Shown here in pieces: positions 25,364 to 34,473 of a stretch of DNA of 64,000 bases. The notes under the pieces were generated by a model. It was not told the DNA's origin and did no database searches. It saw only the letters and a list, made by a program, of their open reading frames with translations. Both the position numbers and the translations under genes were made by a program. The DNA is from GCA-003244245 sp052390495 (lineage in GTDB: Bacteria > Actinomycetota > Actinomycetes > Mycobacteriales > Pseudonocardiaceae): the NCBI GenBank assembly GCA_052390495.1, contig JBQTGW010000037.1, positions 1 through 64,000 on the forward strand, given 5' to 3'. How positions within the stretch are numbered: position 1 is the stretch's first letter; each line of letters opens with the position of its first letter.

Positions 25364-26407
25364 GTGTCCGGAGGACTAGCGGGGCTCGGTCGTTCGGTGA
25401 CTCTCGAGGTGGTAGCCGGGCACGCCGGGGTGTCCCGGCAAACCGTTTCCAACGCACTCAACGCTCCTGGCAAGCTACGCCCAGAGACATTACGTCGGGT
25501 GCAGGAATCGATCGCTACGCTGGGTTACCGACCGGACCGGCACGCCCGCAGCCTGCGCACCCGCGCGGCTGGAGCACTGGGCTACGGCTTGGCGCCGGGT
25601 GGCTCCGGTGGCCTGGCCGATCGGTTCCTGCCCGCGCTCTGCCACGCCACGGAGATATCTGGGCGCTCGCTGCTCCTGTTCACCGCGCCCCCCAGCCGGG
25701 AGGGGTTGGCCGCCTACGATGAGCTGCTCTCGCACGGCGTCGTCGACGGTTTCGTGCTCTCACACGTGGTACCCGGTGATACCCGGCACGCCTGGCTGGC
25801 CCAGCGCGGGGTGACGTTCACCTCGGTGGGGCGGATCTGGATCGGCGAGCAGCCAGGGCCGTGGGTGGACGCCGACCACGCGGCAGGTGTGGAAGCAGCG
25901 GTGCGTCATCTACACAGTCGCGGTCACCGCCGGATCGCGCTGCTGGGCTGCCCACCCGGTGCGGGTGCGGCCGAGGACCGGGTAGTCGGCTGGCGGCGGG
26001 CCTGCCGCGCGATAGGGCTGCCCGACGAAGAACTTCTCTTCACTCGGGCCGTGGACGGGATCGCAGGTGGGCGAGCAGGCACGGCCCACCTGCTCGACGC
26101 CAGCCCGCGACCCACCGCGATTGTCGCGGTCAGTGACGACCTAGCACTGGGTGCGGTGCACGCGATCACCGAGCGCGGCCTGCGGCCCGGCCCGGATATG
26201 GCGATCATCGGCGTTGGTGACTCGGCTGTCTGCACGGCTATCCAGCCAGCGCTGACCACGGTCCGGCTACCCATTGAGGAGATGGCACGCCGGGCGGTCC
26301 GACTGCTCGACGAGGCCGCAGTACCGGTTCTCGAGAGGTCACGAGGGTTGCTCCTGATCCCCGAACTGATCATCCGGGACAGCACTCCACCGCCCGCTGC
26401 ACCGTAA
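25364..26407 (+). CDS. LacI-family transcriptional regulator
   Basis: 347 residues. The LacI helix-turn-helix and hinge are plain: LEVVAGHAGVSRQTVSNALN, RPETLRRVQESIATLGYRPDRHARSLRT. A periplasmic-binding-protein-like domain follows, with GVDGFVLSHVV, HLHSRGHRRIALLG, PTAIVAVSDDLALGAVHAI and the closing LTTVRLPIEEMARRAVRLL. It would repress a nearby sugar or carbon gene in response to a small ligand, but no transporter or catabolic gene is adjacent. GTG start has GGAGG 6 bases upstream. The final 24 codons recur as a fragment about 1 kb downstream. Confidence 0.88.
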   Translation: MSGGLAGLGRSVTLEVVAGHAGVSRQTVSNALNAPGKLRPETLRRVQESIATLGYRPDRHARSLRTRAAGALGYGLAPGGSGGLADRFLPALCHATEISGRSLLLFTAPPSREGLAAYDELLSHGVVDGFVLSHVVPGDTRHAWLAQRGVTFTSVGRIWIGEQPGPWVDADHAAGVEAAVRHLHSRGHRRIALLGCPPGAGAAEDRVVGWRRACRAIGLPDEELLFTRAVDGIAGGRAGTAHLLDASPRPTAIVAVSDDLALGAVHAITERGLRPGPDMAIIGVGDSAVCTAIQPALTTVRLPIEEMARRAVRLLDEAAVPVLERSRGLLLIPELIIRDSTPPPAAP

Positions 26408-26446
26408 GCCCGCAGCCGACTCAGCTGGCCATGCTGTGCCGCCTGC

Positions 26447-26758
26447 TCAGCAGGCCATGACAGCGGCCATGGCCCGGCAGAACTCATGCCATCGCTCTGG
26501 TGGGATCCGTCCGGCCCGGCGCAGCAGGCACGTGACGGGAATGAGTTGGACATTGTCCACGCTTGCGACCGATCCGTCCCGGACGCCCTCCGCCTCACCC
26601 ACGATGACCTCAGTCGCGAGGCCACGAACCGTGCTGGTCACCGGGGCGACGAGCACCCGGTGCAGCCGCGGGGCGACACGTGCGCGGGTCAGCACGACCA
26701 CCGGCCGGACCTTGTCCAGGTCGGCCCACCACACCTGAGCGTGCCCCAGTCCGTTCAC
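26447..26758 (-). CDS. MazF/PemK-type mRNA interferase toxin
   Basis: 103 residues. The MazF fold is recognisable: HAQVWWADLDKVRPVVVLTR, then HRVLVAPVTSTVRGLATEVIVGEAEGV and GSVASVDNVQLIPV. The Arg in KVRPVVVLTR and the Thr/Ser in VTSTVRG match the usual active-site region. Full family length. The start overlaps the stop of the upstream antitoxin by four bases (ATGA). It would cleave single-stranded RNA when the antitoxin is lost. Confidence 0.85.
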   Translation of the reverse strand: MNGLGHAQVWWADLDKVRPVVVLTRARVAPRLHRVLVAPVTSTVRGLATEVIVGEAEGVRDGSVASVDNVQLIPVTCLLRRAGRIPPERWHEFCRAMAAVMAC

Positions 26759-27042
26759 CCGGCGAGCGAGGAACGGCGTCGCGCCTGCGCCAGTTCGAGA
26801 ACGTCATCCGGGATCGCGCCGTCGTAGGGGAGGTCAGGCCCTGGAGGTGCCTCCCACGCAAGGTCAGGATCTTTGTCATAGGGATGGCTGGCCAAGACCG
26901 CAAGCTCCCGATCGGTCTCGAGGTGTTCGATCAGCACTGCAAGCGCTCGGTCGAGCAGCCGGCTGCCGGTCTCCCCGGCCAGCCGAGCAGCCACCTCAAG
27001 GCGTTCACCATCGACGGTGGCAGAGATCCGCACACGTGACAT
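26755..27042 (-). CDS. Antitoxin of the MazF-like toxin (RHH type)
   Basis: 95 residues. It starts MSRVRISATVDGERLEVAARLAGETGSRLLDRALAVLIEHLE cut at the usual strand-helix-helix of ribbon-helix-helix antitoxins, then an acidic, flexible tail (LASHPYDKDPDLAWEAPPGPDLPYDGAIPDD) for wrapping the toxin. First gene of the pair, coupled to the toxin. It probably represses its own promoter. Confidence 0.82.
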   Translation of the reverse strand: MSRVRISATVDGERLEVAARLAGETGSRLLDRALAVLIEHLETDRELAVLASHPYDKDPDLAWEAPPGPDLPYDGAIPDDVLELAQARRRSSLAG

Positions 27043-27477
27043 GCCACGAACTGTAGCACCAGAAGTAGCGTGGAATGCGTCGACTTACAGCATCGCCCAC
27101 CCGACTCCTCGCCATCGGCGTGCCGACCGTCCCGAACCACAGTCAGCACCGAGTGCCCAACGGTCAGCAAGATTATACGAAGATCATGACCACGAGTGGC
27201 GTTGCGTACTACAGCTCACCGTGGCATGTCGACCTGGGCAGGGGTCGTGGATCACAGTCATGAGATTAGGACAGGTATTGGGTCGTCGTCACTGCGTTTG
27301 TCACCCAAAGTTCCCTCAATCCCTTCACTGTCCGTGTTTCACGAGGGCTGCTCCTGGCCCCGGAACTGATCATCCGGGACAGCACCCCGCCACCCAGTGC
27401 CGTAACACCATGACGGCCGCAGTCTGGCCGGGCTTCCTCACCCGTCCGGTGCACAGTTGCCTGAACCGGCATGGGTG
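27043..27477. other. Intergenic region with one regulator fragment
   Basis: No complete gene. The right half holds the C-terminal LacI fragment annotated separately. The rest has only composition-poor frames. Confidence 0.5.
27339..27413 (+). pseudogene. C-terminal fragment of a second LacI-type regulator
   Basis: Reads SRGLLLAPELIIRDSTPPPS and then AVTP and a stop. The intact regulator 1 kb upstream ends SRGLLLIPELIIRDSTPPPA and AAP. DNA is closely similar but not identical, including synonymous changes. The rest of the gene is absent. Either a paralogue was deleted down to its tail or the end of the intact gene was copied here. Confidence 0.75.
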
Positions 27478-28920
27478 TTAGTTCTGCAGGGCGCTGCGGG
27501 TGAGAAAGGTGGTGAGTCGCTCGTCCAGCTCACGCAGGTGTGGGGAGCCAGCGCGCAAGGGCTGGATGTGCCGATGCAGGGTGCGCAATCGTTGCGTGAT
27601 CATGGTCGAGCTGACGTCGGTGGCGGTGCGTAGCGCGTCCCGGCCGTATTTGGCGGCTTGTTCCAGATCCCGGCCGGAGAGATGGGTGATGGCGATGTGG
27701 GTCTGGACCAGCGTCTGGGGGCGGACCTTCCAGGGCTCTAGTCCCTGCAAGGCTGTGGTGCTCAGCGTCAGCGCATGCTTGAGGTCGCCGATGTTACTGA
27801 GGCAGAGGCCGACGTCAGCGATCAAATCGTTTTCGGCGTAGAGAAGCCGCCACGGGGGCTCATCGCCGGGGCGTACCGACTCGTAGCGTCGCTCGGCGGC
27901 CAGTGCCGCGTGGCGGGCCGCGTTGGCTTCGCCGAGCAGGGCCAGGCCGCGGGCCTCCAGCGCGTGCAGCTCGGCGGCCAGTGCCGGGGTGGCCGCGCCC
28001 TGGGTGATGGTCAGTCCGGCTCGGGCGAGGGCGACGGCTTGGCGCCCGTGGCGAACGGTGTCGTGCTCGGTGGGTATGTTCTCGCCGATCCGGATGGTCA
28101 TCCGGCTCATCGTGGCCAGTACGAAGGCCGCATACAGCCGGTCTCCGGCTCGCATGGCCAGGTCCAGTGCCTGGATGTGGTAGCGCTGGGCCAGCGCGTC
28201 GCGGCCCACGTCGGCGGCCATGTAACCGGCCAGCCGGGTGGCCTGGGCGACCCCGGAGAGCAGGGCCTTGCCGGTCTTCTCCGAGTAGCTGCCGTGCAGC
28301 AGTGTGTTGGCCTCCCGATTCAGCAACACCACCACCTGCGTGCGCACCCGTCCGGAGCCGAACTGCAAACCCAGCCTGGCTAAGTGATCGACCTGTTCGG
28401 TAAGCACCTGCACATCGGCCAGGCCGACCCGCTGGCCCGCCGTGCGGGCGGCGCCCTGCGCCGGGGGCACGATGAGCGCGCAGACCATGGGCTCGGCGAA
28501 CGCGGCCACGCTGAACACCGAGCCCAGCAGCAGCTTACGGCGATGCATGTCCCGCCCTGATAACTCGACGACCGTGCGGACTGTGCCTTCCAGTGTGCCC
28601 GAGCAGCTCAACCCGTCATACGGATCTTCTCCGGTGGGTTCGCGGTCGATGAACCCGCACTCGGTGACCTTCACCTCCTGCTGCAACCGGCGGGACAACA
28701 CCATGGCGACCAGGCGCGGCACCGGCCAGTGCGGCTGGGCACCGTCCAGCATGCGGCGCACCGAGGTGGCGCTGGTACCCAGATACTTTCCCTCCCGGGC
28801 GGCGGCATTGACCACCGCGCGGGCCAGCCCGGTGTTGCTCATCTCCGCCTCCTCCAGCAACGCCCGCAACGCCCCGTTGCCCGCTGCCGTCCCACCCGCA
28901 CCGCTCATGCCCATTGCCAC
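27478..28920 (-). CDS. Helix-turn-helix regulator with TPR-like domain
   Basis: 480 residues. The N-terminal part (LRALLEEAEMSNTGLARAVVNAA, GTSATSVRRMLDG) is a divergent XRE-type DNA-binding domain found in many streptomycete regulators. Then a hydrophobic stretch near residue 135 (LLLGSVFSVAAFAEPMVCALIV) and a long helical C-terminus with motifs like QRYHIQALDLAMRAGDRLYAAFVLATMSRM. Such proteins are often next to peptide-modification genes and signalling genes. It is divergent from the FxLD-type methyltransferase, which it may control. Confidence 0.78.
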   Translation of the reverse strand: MAMGMSGAGGTAAGNGALRALLEEAEMSNTGLARAVVNAAAREGKYLGTSATSVRRMLDGAQPHWPVPRLVAMVLSRRLQQEVKVTECGFIDREPTGEDPYDGLSCSGTLEGTVRTVVELSGRDMHRRKLLLGSVFSVAAFAEPMVCALIVPPAQGAARTAGQRVGLADVQVLTEQVDHLARLGLQFGSGRVRTQVVVLLNREANTLLHGSYSEKTGKALLSGVAQATRLAGYMAADVGRDALAQRYHIQALDLAMRAGDRLYAAFVLATMSRMTIRIGENIPTEHDTVRHGRQAVALARAGLTITQGAATPALAAELHALEARGLALLGEANAARHAALAAERRYESVRPGDEPPWRLLYAENDLIADVGLCLSNIGDLKHALTLSTTALQGLEPWKVRPQTLVQTHIAITHLSGRDLEQAAKYGRDALRTATDVSSTMITQRLRTLHRHIQPLRAGSPHLRELDERLTTFLTRSALQN

Positions 28921-29251
28921 CCCGTATCCGTCCGATCGCTGAGTGCGTCATCGTGGACCGTTCTCGGGCGGCTTGGGAAGCCGTCACCGCTGAGTGAGAC
29001 CCCAGTGAGACCCCCGTCCCGCACCTGAACCCGAGGCCGAGCCGCAGCCACCGCTACCACCGAGGAGCTGGGTGTTCACTACTTGCGACCGATTGCGGTG
29101 AAAAGTTGCCAAAGGAGATAAGGTCACGTTCTGCAAGCAGCGCCCCAGGACCATGCGGGGCTCCTCTCAGGCCCCCTGCCCGACACGGATGCGCTCGGCC
29201 ACGCAGACAGCCAGTACCACCACCCGAGACCACCCCTGAAAGAGTCACCAC
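28921..29251. other. Intergenic region before the FxLD methyltransferase
   Basis: This divergent gap must hold promoters for both flanking genes. An AAAGGAGATAAG motif near 29110-29125 looks like a strong ribosome binding site, but the frame after it has no sensible start and no FxLD-type leader. If a precursor peptide once lay here, it is not recognisable now. Confidence 0.45.
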
Positions 29252-30511
29252 GTGAGTACACCCCGAGACACGAATGTCAGCACTGCCGCCGAGGCCGCGC
29301 AGGCTGACGCGCTGCGCGAGGCGATGATCGCTGAGTTGCGGGAGATGAAGGCGATCCGCAGCGACCGGGTCGCCGACGCCTTCCGCACCGTGCCGCGGCA
29401 CCTGTTCGCGCCGGGGGAGCCGTTGGAAGCCGTGTATGCCGCCGACAGTGCCCTGGTCACTAAAAGGGACGAGCACGCCGCCGCGGTCAGTTTAGTCTCC
29501 TCAGCACATATCCAGGCCACGATGCTGGAACAGGCCCAGCTCGGACCCGGGATGCGGGTTCTGGAAATCGGATCGGGCGGCTACAACGCGGCGCTGATCG
29601 CCGAACTGGTCGGCGAGAGCGGGCAGGTCACCACGGTCGACATCGACCCCGACATAGTCGACCGGGCCCAGGACTGCCTGGCGGCAGCCGGGTACAACCA
29701 GGTCAACATGGTAGTAGCGGACGCCGAAGGCGGTGTGCCGGACTATGCGCCCTACGATCGGGTGATCGTCACCGTTGCCGCCTGGGACACGCCCCCTGCC
29801 TGGCTCGACCAGCTCGCCGCCGACGGCCGGATCGTTGTGCCGCTCCGGATGCGGGCCCTGACCCGCTCGGTGGCCTTCGAGCGCGACAGGGATCACCTGG
29901 TGAGCCGGGGCTATCACCTGTGCGGCTTCGTGCCGATGCAGGGCGCCGGTGCTCACACCGAGCTCCTGGTCTCGCTCAACGGGGACGAGGTCGGCCTGCG
30001 GATCGATGGAAAGCAGCCAGTTGACGTCGATCGGTTGCGGGAGGCGTTGTTTGCGCCGAGGGTGGAGCGATGGTCGGGCGTCGAGCTCGGCGGAGTCGAG
30101 CCGATCGACAACCTGGACCTGTGGCTTGCCACCGTCGTGGACGACTTCGGTCTCCTCACGGCGACCAAGGACGCAATCGACAGCGGACTTGTCGCCAAGT
30201 CAACGCGCGTGGGGGCAAAGACAATCATGGCGGGCAGCACGTTCGCCTACCGGGCCTCGGCACGACCGGTCGACCTGGATCGCACCAGGTTCGAATTGGG
30301 TGTGTATGCCCACGGCCCGGAGGCTGAGGCCCTCGCCAAGGAATACGTCGAGCTGATCCAGACGTGGGACCGCGACCACCGTGCTGGCCCGGGGGCACGC
30401 ATCGAGGTATATCCCGCGAGAACCCCGGACGCGGAACTTCCCCTGGGGCGAGTCGTCGATAAGAAGCACACCCGAGTCGTCATTTTCTGGCCCGGACGGC
30501 GGATACCGTGA
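29252..30511 (+). CDS. FxLD-system protein-isoaspartate-type methyltransferase
   Basis: 419 residues. The N-terminal 230 are a PCMT-like SAM methyltransferase: FRTVPRHLFAPGEPLEAVYAAD, SSAHIQATMLEQAQL, then the SAM loop VLEIGSGGYNAALIAEL and VDIDPDIVDRAQ. A C-terminal extension (LLVSLNGDEVGLRIDGKQPVDVDRLREAL onward) is typical of the methyltransferase linked to FxLD lanthipeptides, where it modifies Asp in the peptide. The expected partners are a precursor peptide and a LanB/LanC-like set. Only a damaged LanB piece remains downstream, so the enzyme is probably orphaned. Confidence 0.8.
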   Translation: MSTPRDTNVSTAAEAAQADALREAMIAELREMKAIRSDRVADAFRTVPRHLFAPGEPLEAVYAADSALVTKRDEHAAAVSLVSSAHIQATMLEQAQLGPGMRVLEIGSGGYNAALIAELVGESGQVTTVDIDPDIVDRAQDCLAAAGYNQVNMVVADAEGGVPDYAPYDRVIVTVAAWDTPPAWLDQLAADGRIVVPLRMRALTRSVAFERDRDHLVSRGYHLCGFVPMQGAGAHTELLVSLNGDEVGLRIDGKQPVDVDRLREALFAPRVERWSGVELGGVEPIDNLDLWLATVVDDFGLLTATKDAIDSGLVAKSTRVGAKTIMAGSTFAYRASARPVDLDRTRFELGVYAHGPEAEALAKEYVELIQTWDRDHRAGPGARIEVYPARTPDAELPLGRVVDKKHTRVVIFWPGRRIP

Positions 30512-30559
30512 CTGGAAGCGAGAGCTCTCGGCAACAACACCATCACCAAGGAGGAATCT

Positions 30560-31410
30560 GTGACCAGTCAAATGGATGAGATGGCGGTAGTGCCGGGTAC
30601 TTCGGCGACTTTGGTCTCGAACTCCAGTTGCGCTACGGCGAGGAGCACCACGCCGTAGCGCGGGTGGATAGCGAATGGCTGGTGGGCGCGATCAGACGCC
30701 TAGAGACATGCCCTGAGCTGCGGCATCGACTGCCGGTCGTGGTGAACAATCTGGCGTTCGTCCGCGACGGGAGGCTCGTGGTGGGTTGCCAGCAGCAGCC
30801 CGTCGAGTCGAGCCGAACGGAGCCTGCGGAGGTGTCGGTCCGGTACACCCGAGCCGTCGAGACCGTCATCCAGGCTGCGGAGTCGCCGATCCGCGTCGCT
30901 GACCTGGCCGACAAACTTGCGGCTGACTTCCCTGAGACCCCGGAGTCGGTGATCGACGGCTTGCTGGCCGAGCTGGTGGCGCAGCGGATGCTGGTCACCA
31001 GCCTGCGCCCGCCCATGACGGCCACCGATCCCCTTGGCCATGTCGTCGAGGAGTTGGCCGCAGTGGGCGCTGACGCGGTACCCCAGGTGGCCGAACTGTT
31101 CCACGACCTGCGCGACATCCACCTCGACCTGTCTCGGCACAACCGGGGGTCGTTGCCCGCCGTAGGACGTGACCTGAGAATCTCCGCATCGCGGAGGATG
31201 GCTGCGATCTTCACCATAGAGCGACCGGTCACGGTTGACCTGCGAGTCGACTGCACGCTGGTGCTACCGCACGCAGTAGCGCGGGAAGCGGAGGCTGCGG
31301 CGGCGGCGCTAGCGCGGCTGACCCCGTATCCGGCTGGCGTTCCGGCCTGGCAGGACTACCATCACGCCCGGTTCCTTGACCGGTATGGCCTTAGCGAGAC
31401 TGTTACTTAG
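30560..31410 (+). pseudogene. Truncated lantibiotic dehydratase (LanB N-terminal domain fragment)
   Basis: A strong ribosome binding site (AAGGAGGA) and GTG at 30560 open a frame that lasts only 32 codons. Shifted by one base from about 30583, the DNA reads YFGDFGLELQLRYGEEHHAV, then ARVDSEWLVGAIRRLE, LPVVVNNLAFVRDGRLVV, VSVRYTRAVETVIQAAESPI, TSLRPPMTATDPLGH and PYPAGVPAWQDYHHARFLDRYG. This is the middle of a LanB glutamylation domain. Full enzymes exceed 800 residues; here both ends are missing and the frame is shifted from its start. No lanthionine synthesis can follow from it. Confidence 0.75.
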
Positions 31411-31422
31411 GAGATGAGGATC

Positions 31423-32175
31423 ATGTCAGACCGGTCACCGATCGAGTGGACTCAAGCGACATGGAACCCTACAACCGGCTGTGACCGTGTCTCGACCGGT
31501 TGCGACAACTGCTACGCACTCAGCCTGGCCGCCCGGCTGAAGGCCATGGGGTCAACGAAGTATCAGCGCGACGGTGATCCTCGTACCTCTGGGCCGGGGT
31601 TCGGGCTCACGGTGCATCAAGACGCTCTGGATGTGCCACGCCGTTGGCGCGCTTCCAGAATGATCTTCGTGAACTCGATGAGCGACCTGTTTCACGTCAA
31701 GGTCCCGATCGGCTTCGTACGGGATGTATTCGCGGTGATCGCTGACACTCCGCGGCACACCTACCAGCTCCTCACCAAACGCCCGCACAGGCTACGTCGG
31801 ATTGCCGACCAACTGGAGTGGCCAGTGAACCTGTGGATGGGTGTCAGCGTGGAGAACGACGGAGTACTCGGGCGGGTCGAGGACTTGCGTCATGTTCCGG
31901 CGAAGGTCCGGTTCCTGTCTTGCGAGCCGTTGCTCGGCCCGTTGGATGGTATCGATCTCACCGATATCCATTGGGTTATCGTGGGAGGTGAGAGCGGTGT
32001 GGAGGCGCGCACGGTGCAGGAGGTGTGGATTCGGCAGCTGCGTGACACCTGCACCAACGCCGGTGTGCCGTTCTTCTTCAAGCAGTGGGGTGGACGCACG
32101 GCCAAGTCCGGCGGTCGCATGCTGGACGGCATGACCTGGGACCAGTACCCGCAGCCGGTGGTCACACTCAGTTGA
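31423..32175 (+). CDS. DUF5131 (phage Gp37/Gp68-like) protein with three-Cys motif
   Basis: 250 residues. The family start is plain: SPIEWTQATWNPTTGCDRVS, then TGCDNCYALSLAARL with three closely spaced cysteines, a pattern like a radical-SAM or Fe-S site. Downstream are FVNSMSDLFH, YQLLTKRPHRL, WMGVSVEN, FLSCEPLLGPL, VIVGGESG and FFFKQWGG, all family hallmarks. Its job is unproven. It is regularly paired with the three-Cys-motif partner TcmP, which lies convergent here but is broken. I prefer the ATG at 31423 because AGGAG lies 9 bases upstream. Confidence 0.85.
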   Translation: MSDRSPIEWTQATWNPTTGCDRVSTGCDNCYALSLAARLKAMGSTKYQRDGDPRTSGPGFGLTVHQDALDVPRRWRASRMIFVNSMSDLFHVKVPIGFVRDVFAVIADTPRHTYQLLTKRPHRLRRIADQLEWPVNLWMGVSVENDGVLGRVEDLRHVPAKVRFLSCEPLLGPLDGIDLTDIHWVIVGGESGVEARTVQEVWIRQLRDTCTNAGVPFFFKQWGGRTAKSGGRMLDGMTWDQYPQPVVTLS

Positions 32176-33062
32176 CCGGTCGGATCATCTCGCGGAAGAA
32201 GTACTTCTCGACGCCAGTGTTTACCACCTCACCGGCGGCGTGCAGTGCTTTGACTGCGGCGCGGACATGACGGTCATTGGCCGCGCCGAGGATAGTGCCG
32301 TACACCGCTACGATGTGATCGGGTAGGCGGAACGGTCCGTGCGCGGCGAGCAGGTTACGGATATTGGACTCGATCACGGTCTGCCACTCGACGCGGTGTC
32401 GCCGCTCGTACTCATCCGGGTCGAACAGCTCCGTGGCGAACAGCTCCTGCGGGTCGAACAGGCCAGGTTCATCGGCGTGTTTCTTCTCGGCCTTGGCCAG
32501 ATTCAGGTTCGTGACTTCAGTCCGCCAGGCACCCTCCCAGTCTCGGCCAGCCTTGCCGAGGGCATCGGCGAAGTGCCACAGACCGTCGCCGTGCCGGGTG
32601 AACAGGATAAGCACGTACTTCGGGAGGTGATCCGGGCGTCGCCGTACCGGCATACTCACCCCTTATACCCCGTCAGCGCGCAGATATTCTTCCTGAACAA
32701 TTCAGCGACCCGCAGCGCGACGCTGGTCGCCCGCTCCTCGTCGCCTTCACCTTGGATCGGTGTGAAGTGCTCCTGCCACAACGTGTCACCCAGGAACCGG
32801 TTTACATGCCCAATCGACTTGGCGTCGGCCGGGTTCAGGATTTCCACGCCCTGTTCGCGCCGCCGCCGGAGCAGACCTCCCAGGCGGGCGACCCATCCTC
32901 ATACTGCCCGCGGCCCGCATAGCCGTCCAGAAGCACAACTCGCCGCCCCGTGACTCCTGTCTTGGATGCAAAGACCGTCGGATAACGCGAGAGGATGCCG
33001 TGCTTGAACACCGCCTGCGCCCGACGTTCCCGGAAGAACTCCGCATTGTCGCTCACGCACAA
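32168..33062 (-). pseudogene. Three-Cys-motif partner protein TcmP, internally deleted and frameshifted
   Basis: The N-terminus (FFRERRAQAVFKHGILSRYP, then RRVVLLDGYAGRGQYEDGSPAW) is intact up to about 32890. It then shifts frame into LLRRRREQGVEILNPADAKS and IGHVNRFLGDTLWQEHFTPI, so the middle of the protein is missing. A second frame change at 32656-32659 separates ALTGYKG from SMPVRRRPDHLPKYVLILF, which continues to the normal C-terminus (VNTGVEKYFFREM). TcmP proteins are usually 350-400 residues. The DUF5131 partner next door is intact, so the pair is uncoupled. Confidence 0.75.
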
Positions 33063-33432
33063 CCCTCCACCGGGCCACCACCGACGATTCCACTGTTCTC
33101 ATCCAGAATAACCACATGTCGAGTCAAGAGCGTCGTGACGCGCCCGTCCGATCGAAGGTGTCTACTATAGAGAGCTTGTCACCCAAGGCCAGTCGTTGCG
33201 GGCACCGAGGAGCGCAGTAGAGACATCATCGCGGTCACAGTGACCTGCGTCGTACGGACCACATCGTGGTCCGTACGACGCAGGTTGCAAGGCGGGGTTA
33301 GGAGTTTGAGTCCCCTCAGTCTTCACAGCCCTGGACAGCTACTTCTTCGTCATCCGTGGCGAGTCGACCGGCGAGCCGCCGAGTTCAGAGACCACTGGTG
33401 CCGCTACTGGCTGAAGGTATACAACAACGGCC
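33063..33432. other. Intergenic region with a hairpin and short open frames
   Basis: Contains the 20-bp perfect hairpin annotated separately. To its right, two frames read YFFVIRGESTGEPPS and FRDHWCRYWLKVYNNGLIGT; the compositions look like real protein and they are one base apart, so a frameshifted gene end is possible. I do not recognise it. Confidence 0.4.
33243..33285. terminator. Perfect 20-bp hairpin with 3-base loop
   Basis: ACCTGCGTCGTACGGACCAC and its exact reverse complement are separated by ATC. Very stable, with no T-tract. It may end transcripts between the TcmP remnant and the opp operon, or be a mobile-element relic. Confidence 0.45.
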
Positions 33433-34473
33433 TCATCGGAACCTAACTGTCGGCCAGGTTGTGTGCAGGTCGCGGATTTCATCTGCCTGCGGGGCTTCAT
33501 CGGCGTAGTGGCAGGCGCTTGGGTGGGTGCCCGCGCGGATCACGAGGGTGGGTTCCTGGTCGGCGCACTGGTCGGTGGATTTCCAGCAGCGGGTGCGGAA
33601 TCGGCACCCACTGGGCGGGTCGACGGGGCTGGGTACGTCTCCGGTGAGCCGGATCCGATTGCGTCGTGCTCGCGCGGCCGGATCCGGTATCGGTACGGCG
33701 GAGAGCAACGCCTGGGTGTAGGGATGTGTGGGCCGGGTGTAGATCTGCTCCTCGGTGCCGATTTCGACGATCTTGCCGAGGTACATCACCGCGACCCGAT
33801 CGGAGATGTGGCGTACCACCGACAGGTCATGCGCGATGAAGAGGTAGGACAGGGTGAAGTCGCGTTGCAGCGCACCGAGCAGGTTCATCACCTGTGCCTG
33901 GATCGAGACGTCCAGCGCCGATACCGGTTCGTCGCAGATGATCACTTCGGGGCGCAGCGCGAGGGCCCGCGCGATACCGATCCGCTGGCGCTGGCCGCCG
34001 GAGAACTGGTGTGGGTAGCGGTTGATGTGCTCGGGGTTGAGCCCGACCACGTCGAGCAGTTCCTGCACCCGGCGCCGCCGGTCGCCTTTCGGTGCGACCT
34101 CGGGGTGGATCTCGAACGGCTCGCCGACGATGTCGGCGACGGTCATCCGCGGGTTCAGCGAGGTGTACGGGTCCTGCAGCACGAGCTGGACACTGCGGCG
34201 CAGCGCGCGCAACGCCTTGCCCCGCTTGGCGAAGATGTCCTCACCGCGGAAGCTGACCTGCCCGCTGGTCGGCGGCTCCAAGCGCATCAACACCTGCGCG
34301 AGGGTGGACTTGCCGCAGCCGGACTCCCCGACGATGCCGAGGGTCTGGCCCTGGTGCAGCTCAAAGGACACCCCGTCGACCGCCCGGACGTGCCCGACGG
34401 TGCGTTTGAACACGACGCCCACCTGCACGGGGAAGTGTTTCACCAGGTCCACGACCTGCAGCAGCGCCGTCAT
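33433..34473 (-). CDS. Peptide ABC importer ATPase, OppF/DppF type
   Basis: 346 residues. Walker A is GESGCGKST, signature FSGGQRQRIGIARAL, Walker B IICDEPVSALD, followed by the H-loop region FIAHDLSVVRHI. The oligopeptide C-terminal extension with its cysteines (SGCRFRTRCWKSTDQCADQEP) marks the OppD/OppF family. The ATG overlaps the stop of the OppD-type gene (ATGA). Last gene of a five-gene importer operon read from right to left. Confidence 0.9.
   Translation of the reverse strand: MTALLQVVDLVKHFPVQVGVVFKRTVGHVRAVDGVSFELHQGQTLGIVGESGCGKSTLAQVLMRLEPPTSGQVSFRGEDIFAKRGKALRALRRSVQLVLQDPYTSLNPRMTVADIVGEPFEIHPEVAPKGDRRRRVQELLDVVGLNPEHINRYPHQFSGGQRQRIGIARALALRPEVIICDEPVSALDVSIQAQVMNLLGALQRDFTLSYLFIAHDLSVVRHISDRVAVMYLGKIVEIGTEEQIYTRPTHPYTQALLSAVPIPDPAARARRNRIRLTGDVPSPVDPPSGCRFRTRCWKSTDQCADQEPTLVIRAGTHPSACHYADEAPQADEIRDLHTTWPTVRFR

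Noticed and set aside
30560..30658. A 32-residue lanthipeptide precursor
   Set aside because: Only one Cys, no FxLD motif, and it overlaps the LanB fragment in another frame; it looks like the result of the frameshift.
33288..33330. tRNA-like T-arm
   Set aside because: Only one short stem with a mismatch; no acceptor or anticodon stem fits.
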